A stretch of DNA of 64,000 nt from Sinotaia quadrata. Taxonomy: Eukaryota; Mollusca; Gastropoda; Architaenioglossa; Viviparidae. The position numbers and the translations under genes are program-made. This document shows, piece by piece, positions 1 to 13,500 of the stretch (the stretch's first letter is position 1; each line of letters opens with the position of its first letter). The stretch is taken from the NCBI GenBank assembly GCA_028829895.1, contig CM054177.1, positions 47,624,164 through 47,688,163 of the forward strand, in the 5' to 3' direction. The notes below the pieces were generated by a model, which saw only the letters and a list, made by a program, of their open reading frames with translations, ran no database searches and was not told the DNA's origin.

Positions 1-3000
1 TTCACAATAACAATCAATATTAACCTACTACCAAACATTTATAGTGGTGATTCTTTAAAAAAAGATGTTTACATTTCAAAACTCAGTCTGCCTTCGTCAC
101 GGACATAATTGGCGTCCTAGCATCTTCTCACGAACTTGGTACACTGGCCTGCCTTGTACCCTACACTGACATATATTTATGGGCGTGGTGTCCTGACCGC
201 AAAGGGTCAAGCCAGCATTCTCTTGCAAGCTAATTATATCTTTTCCATTCCCCGACATGAACTTAAAGCTAATGTTTCCGACTTAGTTTTTCCCGTTGTT
301 GACAAATGGTCATTTTCACCCTGTCCCTCTTTTAATTAACTTAGCTGTTTCGTACATAGTTTAGAGTTAGAAAATATTTAGAGGGAGAGAAAAAAAATTT
401 ATTAATATTTCTTGATTTTCGTGACAGTGACATTTGATTACTGTAGCATATTTTGATATATTACTGAGTTTACTTGAATGTAGCATTTTGTGGTATTTGG
501 TTATTGAGTTCACCTGAACGTAATATGCTATGGTATTTTATTAGTTTACCTGAATGTAGCATATTATGGTATTTGGCTACTGAGCTTACTTGAATAGGGC
601 ATGCCATTATATTTAATCGCTGTGTTTATCTGAATGTAGAATATTATAGGATTTGGTTAATGAGTTTACTTGAGCATGCTACGACATTTGATTTATGAGT
701 TTACTTGAGTGTAGCACGCAATAGTAGGTGGTACATATTAGACCTAGAACCAGAAAAGTAGATTTTACTTGAATGTCGCATGCTATGGTATTTGGTTACT
801 GTTTATCTGAAAGTAGTACAATACAGTATAAGATACATACTAGACCTAGAACCAGAGAAATCTGAGTTTACATGAATGAGGCATGTCATGGTAATTGGTA
901 CACACCAGACCTAGAATGAGAAAAGCTAAATTTACTAGACTGTAACATACCATGGTATTTGGTTACTGATTTTACTTGAATGCAGCATGCTATGGTATTT
1001 GGAACATACTAGACCTAGAACCAGAATTTTTTTTACTTAAATGGAGCAAACTAATAAAAGACCTAGACACAGTAAAACTTAAGTTTCCTTAAATATAGCA
1101 CACCATGGTACACACTAGACCAGAAACCAAACAAAATGAGTTTACTTGAATGTAGCATGTTACGGCATTTAGTACATACCAGAGCTATAAGAATAAGCAC
1201 AAAAAAAAGTGTTCACTTGAATGTAACATGCAACAGTACTTGGTATATTTTAGACCTAGAACAGGAAAAATCATTTATTTGACTGCAGCAGGCCACAATA
1301 TTTGTTACCTACTAGACCTAGAACCAGAAACAGAAATCCAGACAAGCTGTCTACACAAGTGTTCCAGAATTGTATTAAAGTAGCACATGTAATAATTAAT
1401 AGACACAAAAATGTTTTTAATGAACACACACACACAGATATAAATGAACAAATTTCTTCATTTACATTCATACAATTTACAGATATGTCAAGATGTAGAG
1501 ACAAATAACCCTATAAAATGTCACACCAAACTGTAAAGACAAAGGGCCCTAAACAATGTCACACCAGGCAAAAGGGACAAAGAGTTGTGAAGGAGTATTA
1601 ACTATTATATTCCTTTTTCAAGCATACTAATCTATAGCAGGATTAAGATGCTTGCCAAAACATCTCATTCTTAATCTTAGAAGTACTTTAATACATTAGA
1701 AATTATGATCTGAAACAAATTAATTCAACATTTCCTGATTTGAAACTATACTAGGAACTAAGTTGCACTGTCACACAAATATGTCACAGCAGACAAAAAG
1801 CACAACTGCATGTCACACAAATATGTCAAAGCCAAAATACACACACACAAAAAAAACCCAGCCACAACCTAATTATTAATAATGATGAATGCACATGAAA
1901 TAGATCACAATTTTATCATGAAGAATAATATCATTTATCATTTATTTTAATGACAAAACCAAAAATAAAGACAACTATTGGCTTTGTGACTATGAACATT
2001 TAAACAATAATAATTTATTTCAAAACAATTTTAGCCAACTGTTAAACATTGCTGACTGACCAAATCAGACTCATTTCATCTGACAGTTTATAAACATAGC
2101 AGATGAGCAAAGAATAAATTGTGTGAGATTTTAGACTTGCATTCCTGTGCAGCTGCCAAAGCATGAGAAAAAAACTACTGAAAAATAGCTAGAAATTGCT
2201 GCTTTGAAATAGCTTTATTTCTTTGTTGAAAATTCTATAAAACAAAATGTCAGTACTGACTTGAATGACATTTAAAAAAGAAAAGAAATGGTTTAAAATA
2301 AATTAGTGGGAAACAGTGCCAAGTAGAAAAATAACATATCAAATGTGGAAAAGTGACAAGTGAGAAAAAGTGCAAGTGCCTAGTAAAAAAAAACAACAAC
2401 CAATGTTAAGTGAGTCAAAGGGGAAACAATGTCAGGTGAAAAACAAAGTAAAGCATGAAACAGCGATGAACAAGAAAACAGTATGAGTCAAGTATACCGG
2501 ATAAGGTTTGCAACAGATTATCATAGATGCTTGGGTGTAAGTCAAGAAACAAGCTTATTTCTAATTTGGATTAGCAAAAATCACTTTCTTGGTTTTTAAT
2601 ATCTCTACTATTGTTACAGGAGTATTTCCAGATTACATGAATTACATTACTTTATAATAGTAAATTATTGAGTAATGCAACCTAATGCCATACCAGAAAG
2701 CACACGTGAAGTAAATATTTGCCATCAAATTTCATTTCACTTAAACATCATGCTTTCAAGGAAAACACCTCAGAGAAAACATGGCAAGTTGCTAAAGGCT
2801 GGAAATTTTAAAAAATGGAAAACTGAGACAACTCACATAGTAATCATACAGTGACACTGTTGATAAACCAAGATACTTTCTAAGATACAAAAAGTCAAAA
2901 TTATATCTGGTTAAAATGGTTTATGATATAATATCCTGAATTTGCATTAAGGAAAAAGAATATACTTTTTTTAAAAAAAATGTCTGAAACATTTTTTTTA

Positions 3001-4503
3001 CCTGAAAGGCTAAATGCGGTTTTATATTTGGGATGGAGTTTTAATTTTACATAATATTAAATAATGTAAAGTGAACAGTACAGAAGCATAATTATACATG
3101 TCTGAAAATGTAGTTAGTTTTTTTTTTTTACTTTCAAATGGAAGGAGGGAAGCACGAGGCAGTTGCCAATGCCAATGTTATTTAATCCTAACTCCAATTT
3201 CCAAACTACATGTACTACTATTAGGCTGGAAAATCAGTTCCGACTTCTTTAAGTGCATGACTGATGTGGCGTTATTCATTTTTCTTCAACAGTCACGAAT
3301 ATAAGTATCAACTTATTATCTGTAAAGTTATTTACAAATATGTTCAGTTATTGTATTAATTCAGCACACTGATTTTCTAACTATAAACATAGATAATTTA
3401 ATTTGCTATTATGATAGCTAGGCCAATTTTTGAGTCAGCTAAATTTGTCAGTTATTTGTGTTTGACAGCCTATCATATATATTTAATTATTTCCCAATCT
3501 TTGCTTTGTGACAGCAAAGTACTGATTATGATTATTTAAAATATAAATCATACATATTTTTTGTGTGCAGAATAACTTTCTTATTAAAAAAAAAAATAGC
3601 ACATGAATTACTCAAACCTCCTGGTCCAAAAGGGTGTATTCAGTTTGAATTCAATCACTACTTGAGTGTTTTGCATGGTTCAGTCAATTAAAAAAAAAAA
3701 TTATTGTCATATTAATCATTATAAGAAGTCACCATATTAATATCAGAACTAAAATCAATTTTTTTCCCTCTTAGTAGTGTTTTGGCAAACAACATCTTGG
3801 TGTCAACCTTTTTTTTTTGTGCTTTCACTTCAAATCAATATACTTGTAATAGGTCAAAAATGTCAAATTTGGTTTATTTGAAAAATAAAATATTAATTAA
3901 CAAAACTCATATCAATACAATTCAGTGATTTTAATTACATCTTGTTACTAATACCCAGTTTAGGACATGTTTTTATGACAAAGTAATTTTTTTTAAAAAT
4001 TCAGTGTGATCCCTCTTCTCTGGATCAATTTATACACGAGCATGAAAGATGAAAAGCTGGAATTGTTAAAGAAGAAATGTGTCAGATAGAAAGAGTAAAG
4101 AGGATTAAATACTGATGAAGGAAACAATGACAGTAAAGCAGAAAATAGAGTAACTGAGACAAGTGTCATGTAATGGAATTTACATCAACTAATAATTATA
4201 CAAGTGGGGTCAATGATGTCAAGCAAGGATTAGAATTAGTTGTTTGTTGTTTTTTTTTAATTAAAGGAAGTTTTCTGATAATAAAACAAGATTATTAAAG
4301 TAGCTTCAAAGTTGAACAGTATGGTTCAAAGATATTTTTATATTATATCATCTCCATTCTAACTTCTAAGATCTTAAAAATAAAACACCAGGTTTCTATT
4401 AGAAATAAACAACTATAAGTTATAAGCAAAATCATAAACTTTTCAAATCTGTCATAGCAACAATAAAAAATAATAGCATTTAAAAAGATGAATAAATAGT
4501 TAC
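1..4503. other. Endophilin intron 6 (partial), no exon found
   Basis: Apart from the minisatellite at 440-1335 this stretch holds A- and T-rich simple sequence. No open frame longer than about 80 codons resembles a protein. The expected next endophilin exon was looked for on the minus strand and not seen. Confidence 0.6.
440..1335. repeat. Degenerate minisatellite, about a dozen units
   Basis: Units contain GAGTTTACTTGAATGTAGCA, then a TATGGTATTTGG segment and, in later units, ACTAGACCTAGAACCAG. Spacing is roughly 55-75 bases and lengthens after about 720, where the CTAGACC segment joins the unit. It lies on the downstream side of endophilin exon 6, in the intron or beyond. Confidence 0.8.
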
Positions 4504-4570
4504 CTTTGTCTTTTTTTCTCCGTTTACAATCATAATCCAATCGACGGCCAGACAGTTTTTTTCTAAAGTG
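4504..4570 (-). CDS. SH3GL: Endophilin-A exon 6 (last exon in window)
   Basis: Encodes HFRKKLSGRRLDYDCKRR and KKDK plus one base. Acceptor TTTTATAG, donor GTAACT. The strictly conserved GRRLDxD motif is intact. The next exon should open with two bases completing a glycine codon; it is not in the window. Confidence 0.93.
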
Positions 4571-7500
4571 CTATAAAATACAAAATAAAAATCCATTAAG
4601 AAAAAGTAAAAATATAGCTTTAATAATAATAATTAATACTTAATAGTAATATAATACTGAAAATGAAATAATATAAATGATATTTTATTTTTATTTTAAA
4701 AATATCTTTCAGGCAACAGCATTAATTTTTCTTGCTTTTGGTTTCTGAAAAAAATTACATAAGATTGATGACAGACAAAATGATAAATAATGATACTGAA
4801 TGACAGGTATTTATGTACACTTATGTTTCATTCCAGAAGGTTTTAGCAACACCAACTAAATTTATAAAATCTTTTCTGAAAAGAAATTAGATGTGTACAA
4901 CATGATCTTTGCATACTTATTCTTTCTTATACTAATCATGGCATATTAAAAATATGAAATTATCAAAACCCTAGCTACCGTATTTTAGCACATATAACGT
5001 GCACCCTCCAATAACATACAGTTTGAAACTTTTGTGTAAAAAATTATTTGTAAAATGCACACCAACCTATAACATACCAGTTGATGAGAAAAAGTAATCC
5101 ACTACCTACCGACAACTAATAAAATGCTACAATTTATTTTGCATTAGTTGTGTTAATTGAATATATCCATCTGTTTTTTCATTTTATAATTATATTATAC
5201 TGTTTTGGTATTTTATTAAGTAAATTGTTTACAGCATGTGTCCAGTATGAAACCGAAGCAGAGAAGAAAGAACATGATGCCACTGACAGAAAATGGACTG
5301 CATCACAAATAATGCACCTCAATGATATATCTGGCTTATTTACTAGGTTACTTTAACCTGTGCTTGCATGGAAAAATGGATGTTAAAATCATGATGATGA
5401 TGACAATATTTGATACACTTGAATGTCCATTTGACAAGCCATACAAATGCCTATCAAATACACCAAGTTAAAATTTATTTTAAGTATTAACTATTATGCT
5501 TGTTTGTGTAAAAATAATTCCTACAATATGCACAAACAGATAATGCATAGGAGGGTTGCAAGTTTGTAAAATCATATTATAACACATATTATATACGCTA
5601 AAATAAAGTAACTTTGTCAAAACAATGGAAAAAACATTTACAAAAATGATTTTAAAATGATCAAAAACAATAAAAGTACTTTATGTATAATACTAATTTA
5701 TTAAATATATTTCTTAAAACAGAATCATGATGCATTTTGTCTTATTATCAGATAATTAGATAATTCAAGTGCAAGTAATTGTTGAAATGTGAAAGAACTA
5801 CCAAACCCACTATTTCACAATATTTCAATTGTGTGTGTATGTGTGTATTCTCGCAAGTTTATATTTGTATTTTTAACTTATTTAAAATTTATTACTCTGC
5901 TATGTAAAATCAAAAGGAATTAAAATTTTAAAAACAACATAAAAATTAACTCACATTGACTTCTTTAAGATCTTTGTTCTGTAACTGTGTAAGGGGTTCA
6001 ATAAAGTTCTGCTTTACATTGTCCTCCAAGTTGTATTTAATCTCTGCCAGGTGTTTATATGTTTCTCCAGCTTCAATCAAACTCTGACCTATTTCAAAAG
6101 CAACCCATCAGACCTGTTTATCAGTTATATCATTGGAACAAAAATATCAAAGAATAGAATTTACAAAGAATCTGAATGGAATTAAATTAAGAGCACCCAA
6201 CCTCATTTGTTATATGAACATATGATTATATTATTATAAGCTCTATAAGAATATGACTATATGAGCACCTGACTACATAAGCTCTATAAGCATATAACTA
6301 TAATAAAACACTATCAGCATATAATCTATAGTCATAGGACTACATAATTTAATTTATGTGACTAGAAAAGCATATGACATTATAAACTATAATATATTAT
6401 TATACAAGCCCTTAAGACCCATTAATTTTCAATTTTTCAAATTAAAATTAAATTTTAAGTATATGTCTAAGGTAACATCTGTTCAGTACTATGAGCAAGG
6501 TGAACTAGTTCAGATGCAGATGAAATGAAGCCATATGCAGGGTTGTCACTAATAGTAATACTGAGGTGCATATTTTTTATCAATGTTCATTAATGGACAT
6601 GAACACTCACATACACATTCCAGCTTATGTACTAAATCAGGTTATGAACACCCTTAAAAATGGAACTTGCTTATAATTTGAGAACCAACTGAATATGAAC
6701 TGCTTATATAGTCACATGTTCTCATATGATGAACACATAATTCTATGAGAACATGTGACTATATAAGCAGTTTGAGCAAATGATCCTATAACTTTAGAAG
6801 CTACATAAGCACATATGACTACATAAACTATAACTATAAGCATATATGACTACATGAGCCAAAAGCATATTATTAAATAAGCTATATCAACATTTGACCT
6901 TATAAACTTTATGAACATGGCTAAAGCGAAGAAAGGAATGATTAGTGGCAACAATTAAGAAATATTAAATCTAAAATCTTAACCTTTTTGCACAAAATCC
7001 ACTTTAAAAAAAAAGGTCATATATAATACATTCAACTTAAAAATACAACAAATGTGCAAACCAATATTTTTTTCTTTTAAGCAGTCATTTGAACAGTATA
7101 AAATGATGGCTCTTGATGGATATTCAATAAAAGGAAGATATTAGCAAGAGGACTCAACTTGTGAGAATAATTAAAATATAAAATTTTAAGTACAGCAATA
7201 AATAAATCATTAGCAATTAGCAAGGTTTTCTGTCTGTGAATCTATAACCGTACTGATGAATTTGGCATTTGAATTTTATTTTAAACAATACAACAAAAGA
7301 GGTAACCAAATGACATCATGTGTGATTAGGACATCATATGTGCAAAGACCTGAATATATGGCCAGATGTGAATATCAAAAATATGGTTATGGGCTAAAAC
7401 TAAATGTTATCACATTTTAAAAGGAAATACCTGTACAGAAAACCAAGCTAAAACATCATAGACTGAAATAACTGATTGTAAAAATGGATGTGACATTGGT

Positions 7501-10500
7501 ATATTTATGACATTACAAATATAGATATGAAATAACCATATGTGCCAGCATTTAATGACATGGCTGGGAGTGAAGCCATTGTTGATGATTTATGATCAGA
7601 ATGAAGACATTGGATTTGATGACATCATAACTGAAAGTGATGTCACAGTATATGCACATTTGCAGACAGAACTGCACTATCATGCAGTAGATAAACATTA
7701 GCATTGGACAGTTTATGAATTTTATTTTTTCGAAGCAATGGAAAAATAGACAAATTGTCAAATCAAAGTCACATTTTCAAATATAAAACTTACCAAAACA
7801 GCTATCATCACCAAGATCTTTTCCATTCTTGATCATGTATTCTCCAAGTGTTCCTTCAGGCTGTGGATACAAGCTGGACTTCTGCTGCCCACGAATTTTT
7901 GAAAGAGTGTTCATTGTTACCATCTTGGCTCTTGAAGCTGTAAACATACAACATAAAACTTCAATCCAAAGTTGTTTTTTGCACACAGTATCTTGCCTTA
8001 AAATATCTCATAATTTTTTTTTAATTAAACATTTAAAAAACCCTACCATATGACTATACCAGGATAATGTAGATAAGATGCAAGAATTTAAAAATATTAA
8101 AATAAATGGTACTTATCCACTGAATACTTCAACCATGAAGTGGTTAATCAAGTTTGTTATTCTTTTCTTGCTTTGAATTTTAAACTTAAAACAAAATGTT
8201 ATTTTGAAGGCATAATTAGTTAATTACTAATTACAAAATATTATAAATATAATTTTATTCCACCCTAATTACTTTTACATATTCCAAATAGAATATAAGA
8301 AAGGAGAAAGAAATAAGAGAGAATTTAGGGGAAATATTACATAAAAAAAAAAACCACCAAAGAATCAATTCTAAATCACTATCATTAACATCCCACATGT
8401 ACATCTACAAATAAAATAGCCAATAGATCAGGTAAAGGGCATATTTCAAGGTATAGGTCACAAATCAAAAACAATAAATCCTAAAACTTCCATTTTATAG
8501 TTGCATATTTGTTAATAACTAGTTAACAAAACTGTTCATCAAGATCATTGCATAAGATAAAAGTCACAGAAATGTAACTCAATTAAGTTTGAATTAATAC
8601 CTTAGACAGCTTAGAGTTTAATAAAACTTAAATGTAAGACAGCAATTTTTATTTTCTTCTCATTAATGAATGTGGAAATAAAGCAATATAAATTTATCTA
8701 TATTAATGATTTTCAGTACAAACTGTCAAAAGAAAGAATACAACCAATTACATTCCTTTTTCAGTAATATGAAACATGGTACCCACATAAAACTCTATAA
8801 ATTATCAAAGCAAAATAAATACATATATTTGTTTTGTAAATTACAAAAACAAGGATAAAATACTATTCTTAACAATTTATAAATTGTCTCTATAGCACAA
8901 AGTACAATGTGAAGCACTATACCACACCTGGATTTGACTATAGAAATTCATGTGTCTCAGCAATAAGATCATCTCTAAAGAGCAAGGTTAAGCGCTAAAA
9001 CACTCCTGGATTTTGCCACAGAAATTCATGAGTCTTAGCATAAAGATCATCTCTAAAGCACAAGTGCAAATTAATGTAAAAGAGCTAAACCAAACCTGGA
9101 TTTGGCATAAGAAATTCATGTCTTAGCAATAAGATCATCTCTAAAGGGCAAGGTAAAGTGCAAATTAATGTATAAAAGCTTTACCATACCTGGATTTGGC
9201 TGAAGAAATTCATGTGTCTTAGCAATAAGATCATCTACAAGTCTGCCATAGACATCAATTCGCTATAAAATGAAGAAAAAAGGAGGGGGAGGGGAAATTA
9301 AAATCATTTCATGCAATAATGGCAATATAAACCATGTAAATACATGTTAATAATAACAAACTGATAAATAAATTTGTGTTGTAATGGCAGCACAACTAAC
9401 AACATATTATCTTTAGGGATAACTATAAATCAATCTAGGATGTAATGGCAATACCTATAACTAAATATCATTTGTGATAAATAAGTCTTTTGTATAATGC
9501 CAGTATAAATCCAGTTCCTTGAAATGTACTATGTAGTTCTCCTTTAAGATAACTAGATCAATTTATGCTGTAATGACAGTAAATGCAATTACATATTGAT
9601 ATTATTGCTAGTGAAAAACAATTTCATTCTTATTTCCAAAACAGACATACTAAACTGAGTATATGGGATACAAATTTATTACCAAAAAACAGATAAAAAG
9701 ATTACAAATTTTAATTATTGCCTAAACATATATACTAAACTGAGTATATGGGTCACAAACTATTACCAAAACAATATACTAAAACTGAGTACAGGGGTTA
9801 ATAAATATTACTAAAAACAGATATACTAAGGGAATATTTAGCTACAAAATTACCAATACACTAAAGAAGATTCAGACTAAAAAGTAAAAACATACTGTCA
9901 AGTTGTAAGGTTAACAAATGGTTAACAAAGAAAATACATTAAGAGAGTGTCTGACATAAATATTAAATTTTATTAATTCTCTTTCTCTAAACATTAGAAT
10001 TTATAAACATTCTTTCTTATCCAATAATGGACAATTATATTAATACTCTATCTTAATCATTATCCTTATATCAACTCAAGTGTCTTCTGTTGAAAGCATA
10101 TTTTATAATATTGCAAAATAAAATTAAGATAAAAACAAAATAAAATTTTAAATAAATAAATAAAGACTAGCAACACAAATCTAAAGAGATTCTGATTGTC
10201 AGATAGCAAAAGGAGGCAGTAATATTATTTCTAAAATATAATCTCAAATATGACAGAATCACATGTGACACTTGTCTAAAACTAAAAAAGAAAAAAAATC
10301 ATCAAACAATTATTTTTTAATGAATCCAATTTAGAGTTAAAATTATGCCAACACTTCTGATAAATTATGAGCTCTAGACCTAATAAAAGTTTTAAAAAAT
10401 TATTAGATGTTTGGTCAACAACATTTCTTTGTATTATTAATATTAGATGATCAACAAAATTCTTTGTCACCTACTTCCAAGATACGTACCATGACAGGAA

Positions 10501-13500
10501 GGAAATGAAAAGCACTGAACAGAGCAAAAGGAAGACATTTATTTATTTAAAATTTCTTTAAGAACTATACTCTTTGTGAATGTATGTTCATCGTTGAAAA
10601 TCTTTCCTTGTATGAAAACAGAAAGATTTCATTTTCCTTCTTCTACCCTTTACCTTGAATTAAAGGTATCTTGTGCAGCCAATTGTATCAATCCTTTTAA
10701 AAAGAATGTACCATAATGTTGTGCTCATGAACCTCCACAATACATAATTTTAATATAACTCCAATAATGCCTAGTTTAAACTAAAACCCCTACATAACAT
10801 TAGTATATTTTTTAAATCATTAAAAATTATGCAATCACTGAATCAGTTAAACACCTATGTACTTTATTTATACATTTTTACAATCTTTATGTTTTTAAAA
10901 AGGAAGAAAAAGAAAAATATTTCAATAACTGATGAGATTTGAACCCAGCACTTCAACCTCAAAATATATAAAGAGAATACACTAATCGCTATGCCATCAA
11001 AGTGTGACTTATATTCATAACCATATGTCCTACTTACAAATTGAGCAAATTATGGGATTTGATGTTCCAACCATTCCATTTAATATGAATGATAAAGTGT
11101 AATCCAGCAGTATCCAAAATTAATCTTTCTTTAATCATAACTTTTAAGTATAGTTTTTCTTGCTATCTTAAAATGAATTGCCAGTCAAGTCCTATCATGT
11201 GGACCATAAGCTAGTACTCATTGCTAGTACAGTAGTAGTAGTACTCATTGATCAATGAAAAATGAGAGATGGGGCTAAAGTTTAAATAATCATACAATAT
11301 GGTGCACAATATACAATGGTAGCTAAATTACGTTAAAAATCTCAAAAATGCATCAGTGAGGAGTCAGCAGGCACACATAAACTGATAAAGCCAATAAACT
11401 AACTTAACTAAGTATGCAACCAAAAACAGGAATTAGTGATATTCTACAATTCTATTACATATCTGAAAATTGACTGAGTGCAAAATGATTACAGTCAACA
11501 TAACCAAACATTTGTTTTTAAAAAAATGAAAAAAGAAAAAATGGTAAAGATATGTACAATTTTAAGAGTAAGATGGAGAAGAAACATGAAATGCTTTGCA
11601 GAGGGGAGGAAAAAACATGTAACTTTTGAAAATAAAAAAGACAATTGTGTGTATATGAAATTTGTCACATCTGGTTTCACTATGAAAAGATTTTGGATTT
11701 ACAAACATAATTCAGTATTTTCTGGGTTTTATTAAAGTTTTACTTAAAGTTGTTAAACTCTGTTTTAATAAAATGGAAAAAACAAAACAAACAAAATTTC
11801 CTTGCAAAAAGAAAAAAATGTAGAAAATAATTTGAGTTAGCCATTTAAGAATTCTTTGAATCACTTGATTCAAAAGAAACAAATTCTAATGAGTACCCAA
11901 AAGAAAAAGAAAGTTTTAAATGAATTCACAAATTTTCATGTTACTTTAATTTGATCATAAACACAACCTAATTTAGATACAAATAAAAGCACATAAAAAT
12001 AAAAGTCAATTCAATACATGTATTTGAAATAAAATAAAACAAGAACAGGTACAATAACTGATACATTCTCAATTGTGTTGTCTGTTTTGGCTAACTTTCC
12101 CAACTAAAAAAAGCAACACACGCACACACAAATACCCTTCAGACACAAACTTTTAACTAATAGTCAGACAGAATAACAAACAATAGGATGCTGTCCATAT
12201 TTGTAATCAATGTTTTCTGTGCATCTAGACTGCACAAATAATTGTCCAGGCTTCAACCAATGAACCATCATCATCTTTGCATTCCTATAGCAATTGTGGG
12301 AGTATTTGATTAAGCCTTGTTCAGTTGTTGCATCCACTTTTATAACTTTTATTCTGGCTTTTAATAAAATGTGTCCATTTCTATTTTATAATGTTGGTAA
12401 TTGGTATTACCACAAAAGTTGTCAAAAATTCAATTGGTTGTCAATTTTCATGAATTTCACCTTGAATCCACCTCAGGTTTCTTGTATTTAATTTGTTGAA
12501 AATTTTATCATTTAAAATGTTTTCGTGTATCTAGGGATAGCTGCATTTTCACCATAAGTGATTAAGACTATTTGGTTTAATTTTTGAAGGTGGAAACAAG
12601 TTTAGATGTTGTCATAGTAACACAGTGTATACTCACATAAACAAAAACAAACTCACTGCATTTCATGGCTATTTAACTTTTTATAAATTATTATTATTAT
12701 TATTTGTATCTTTTCTACTTTCTCATACATTTTCTTAAGATAAGGGTTTCACATATGACAATATTTTTAATGCACTCTGTCAGACCACTGCTGCCTTTCA
12801 TTTATTTAAATTGTTTAACATTTATGATTAGAATTTCTGGCATTTTTATTATTTTGTGTACATTTAACAGACAAATACTACCATTTTACTATCTGTGGTT
12901 CAGTACTGTTGCATAGTTATATAATTGTGTCTCTTGGTAAAGATATTAAATATATTTTGTCTGGCTATCATGTAAGTAGCAATTTTTAAGTCACAGCCTC
13001 AATGTACTAAAACAAGCTTGCTATGGCAGGTGACACAGTTCTCTGCCACTTGAAAAATTGTACCAAATGCTAAACTATATATGGACAGAAAGTGAAGACC
13101 TTCTTAAAGTGGGTCTGTACGTGTTTTACTGTAGTCCTTTTGGTGAAGCAGCTCCTGCTTTGAAATACATAATAGGAACTTAATATTACTAAGAAGCTTT
13201 GACTTTTCTTTTACCTAGCCTTGACTCAGAGCACTTCCAACAAGCTATTATCACAAGACTGCTACTAAACTGGCTTTTGTTCTACTCAAATAAGCTACCA
13301 TCATCCACCTTCAAAAAGGCCTGGAAAAATATTTGCAAGACTCCTACTGTCTAAAAGTCCCCCACTCTATGGAAGTATTGAGAGTCCATAATAATTATTA
13401 ATATTATTTGTACCCAGAGACTCTTTGTTGGATGTGCTCAAATTACATGTAAAAGGTTATAATATTAACTATAGTATAATATTATTTCCTTAGACTAAGT

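Noticed and set aside
136..339. 67-codon plus-strand frame near the window start
   Set aside because: No recognisable domain and no splice context; it lies on the opposite strand to endophilin.
10928..11006. Functional tRNA gene
   Set aside because: A and B boxes are present but the anticodon and acceptor stems do not pair.
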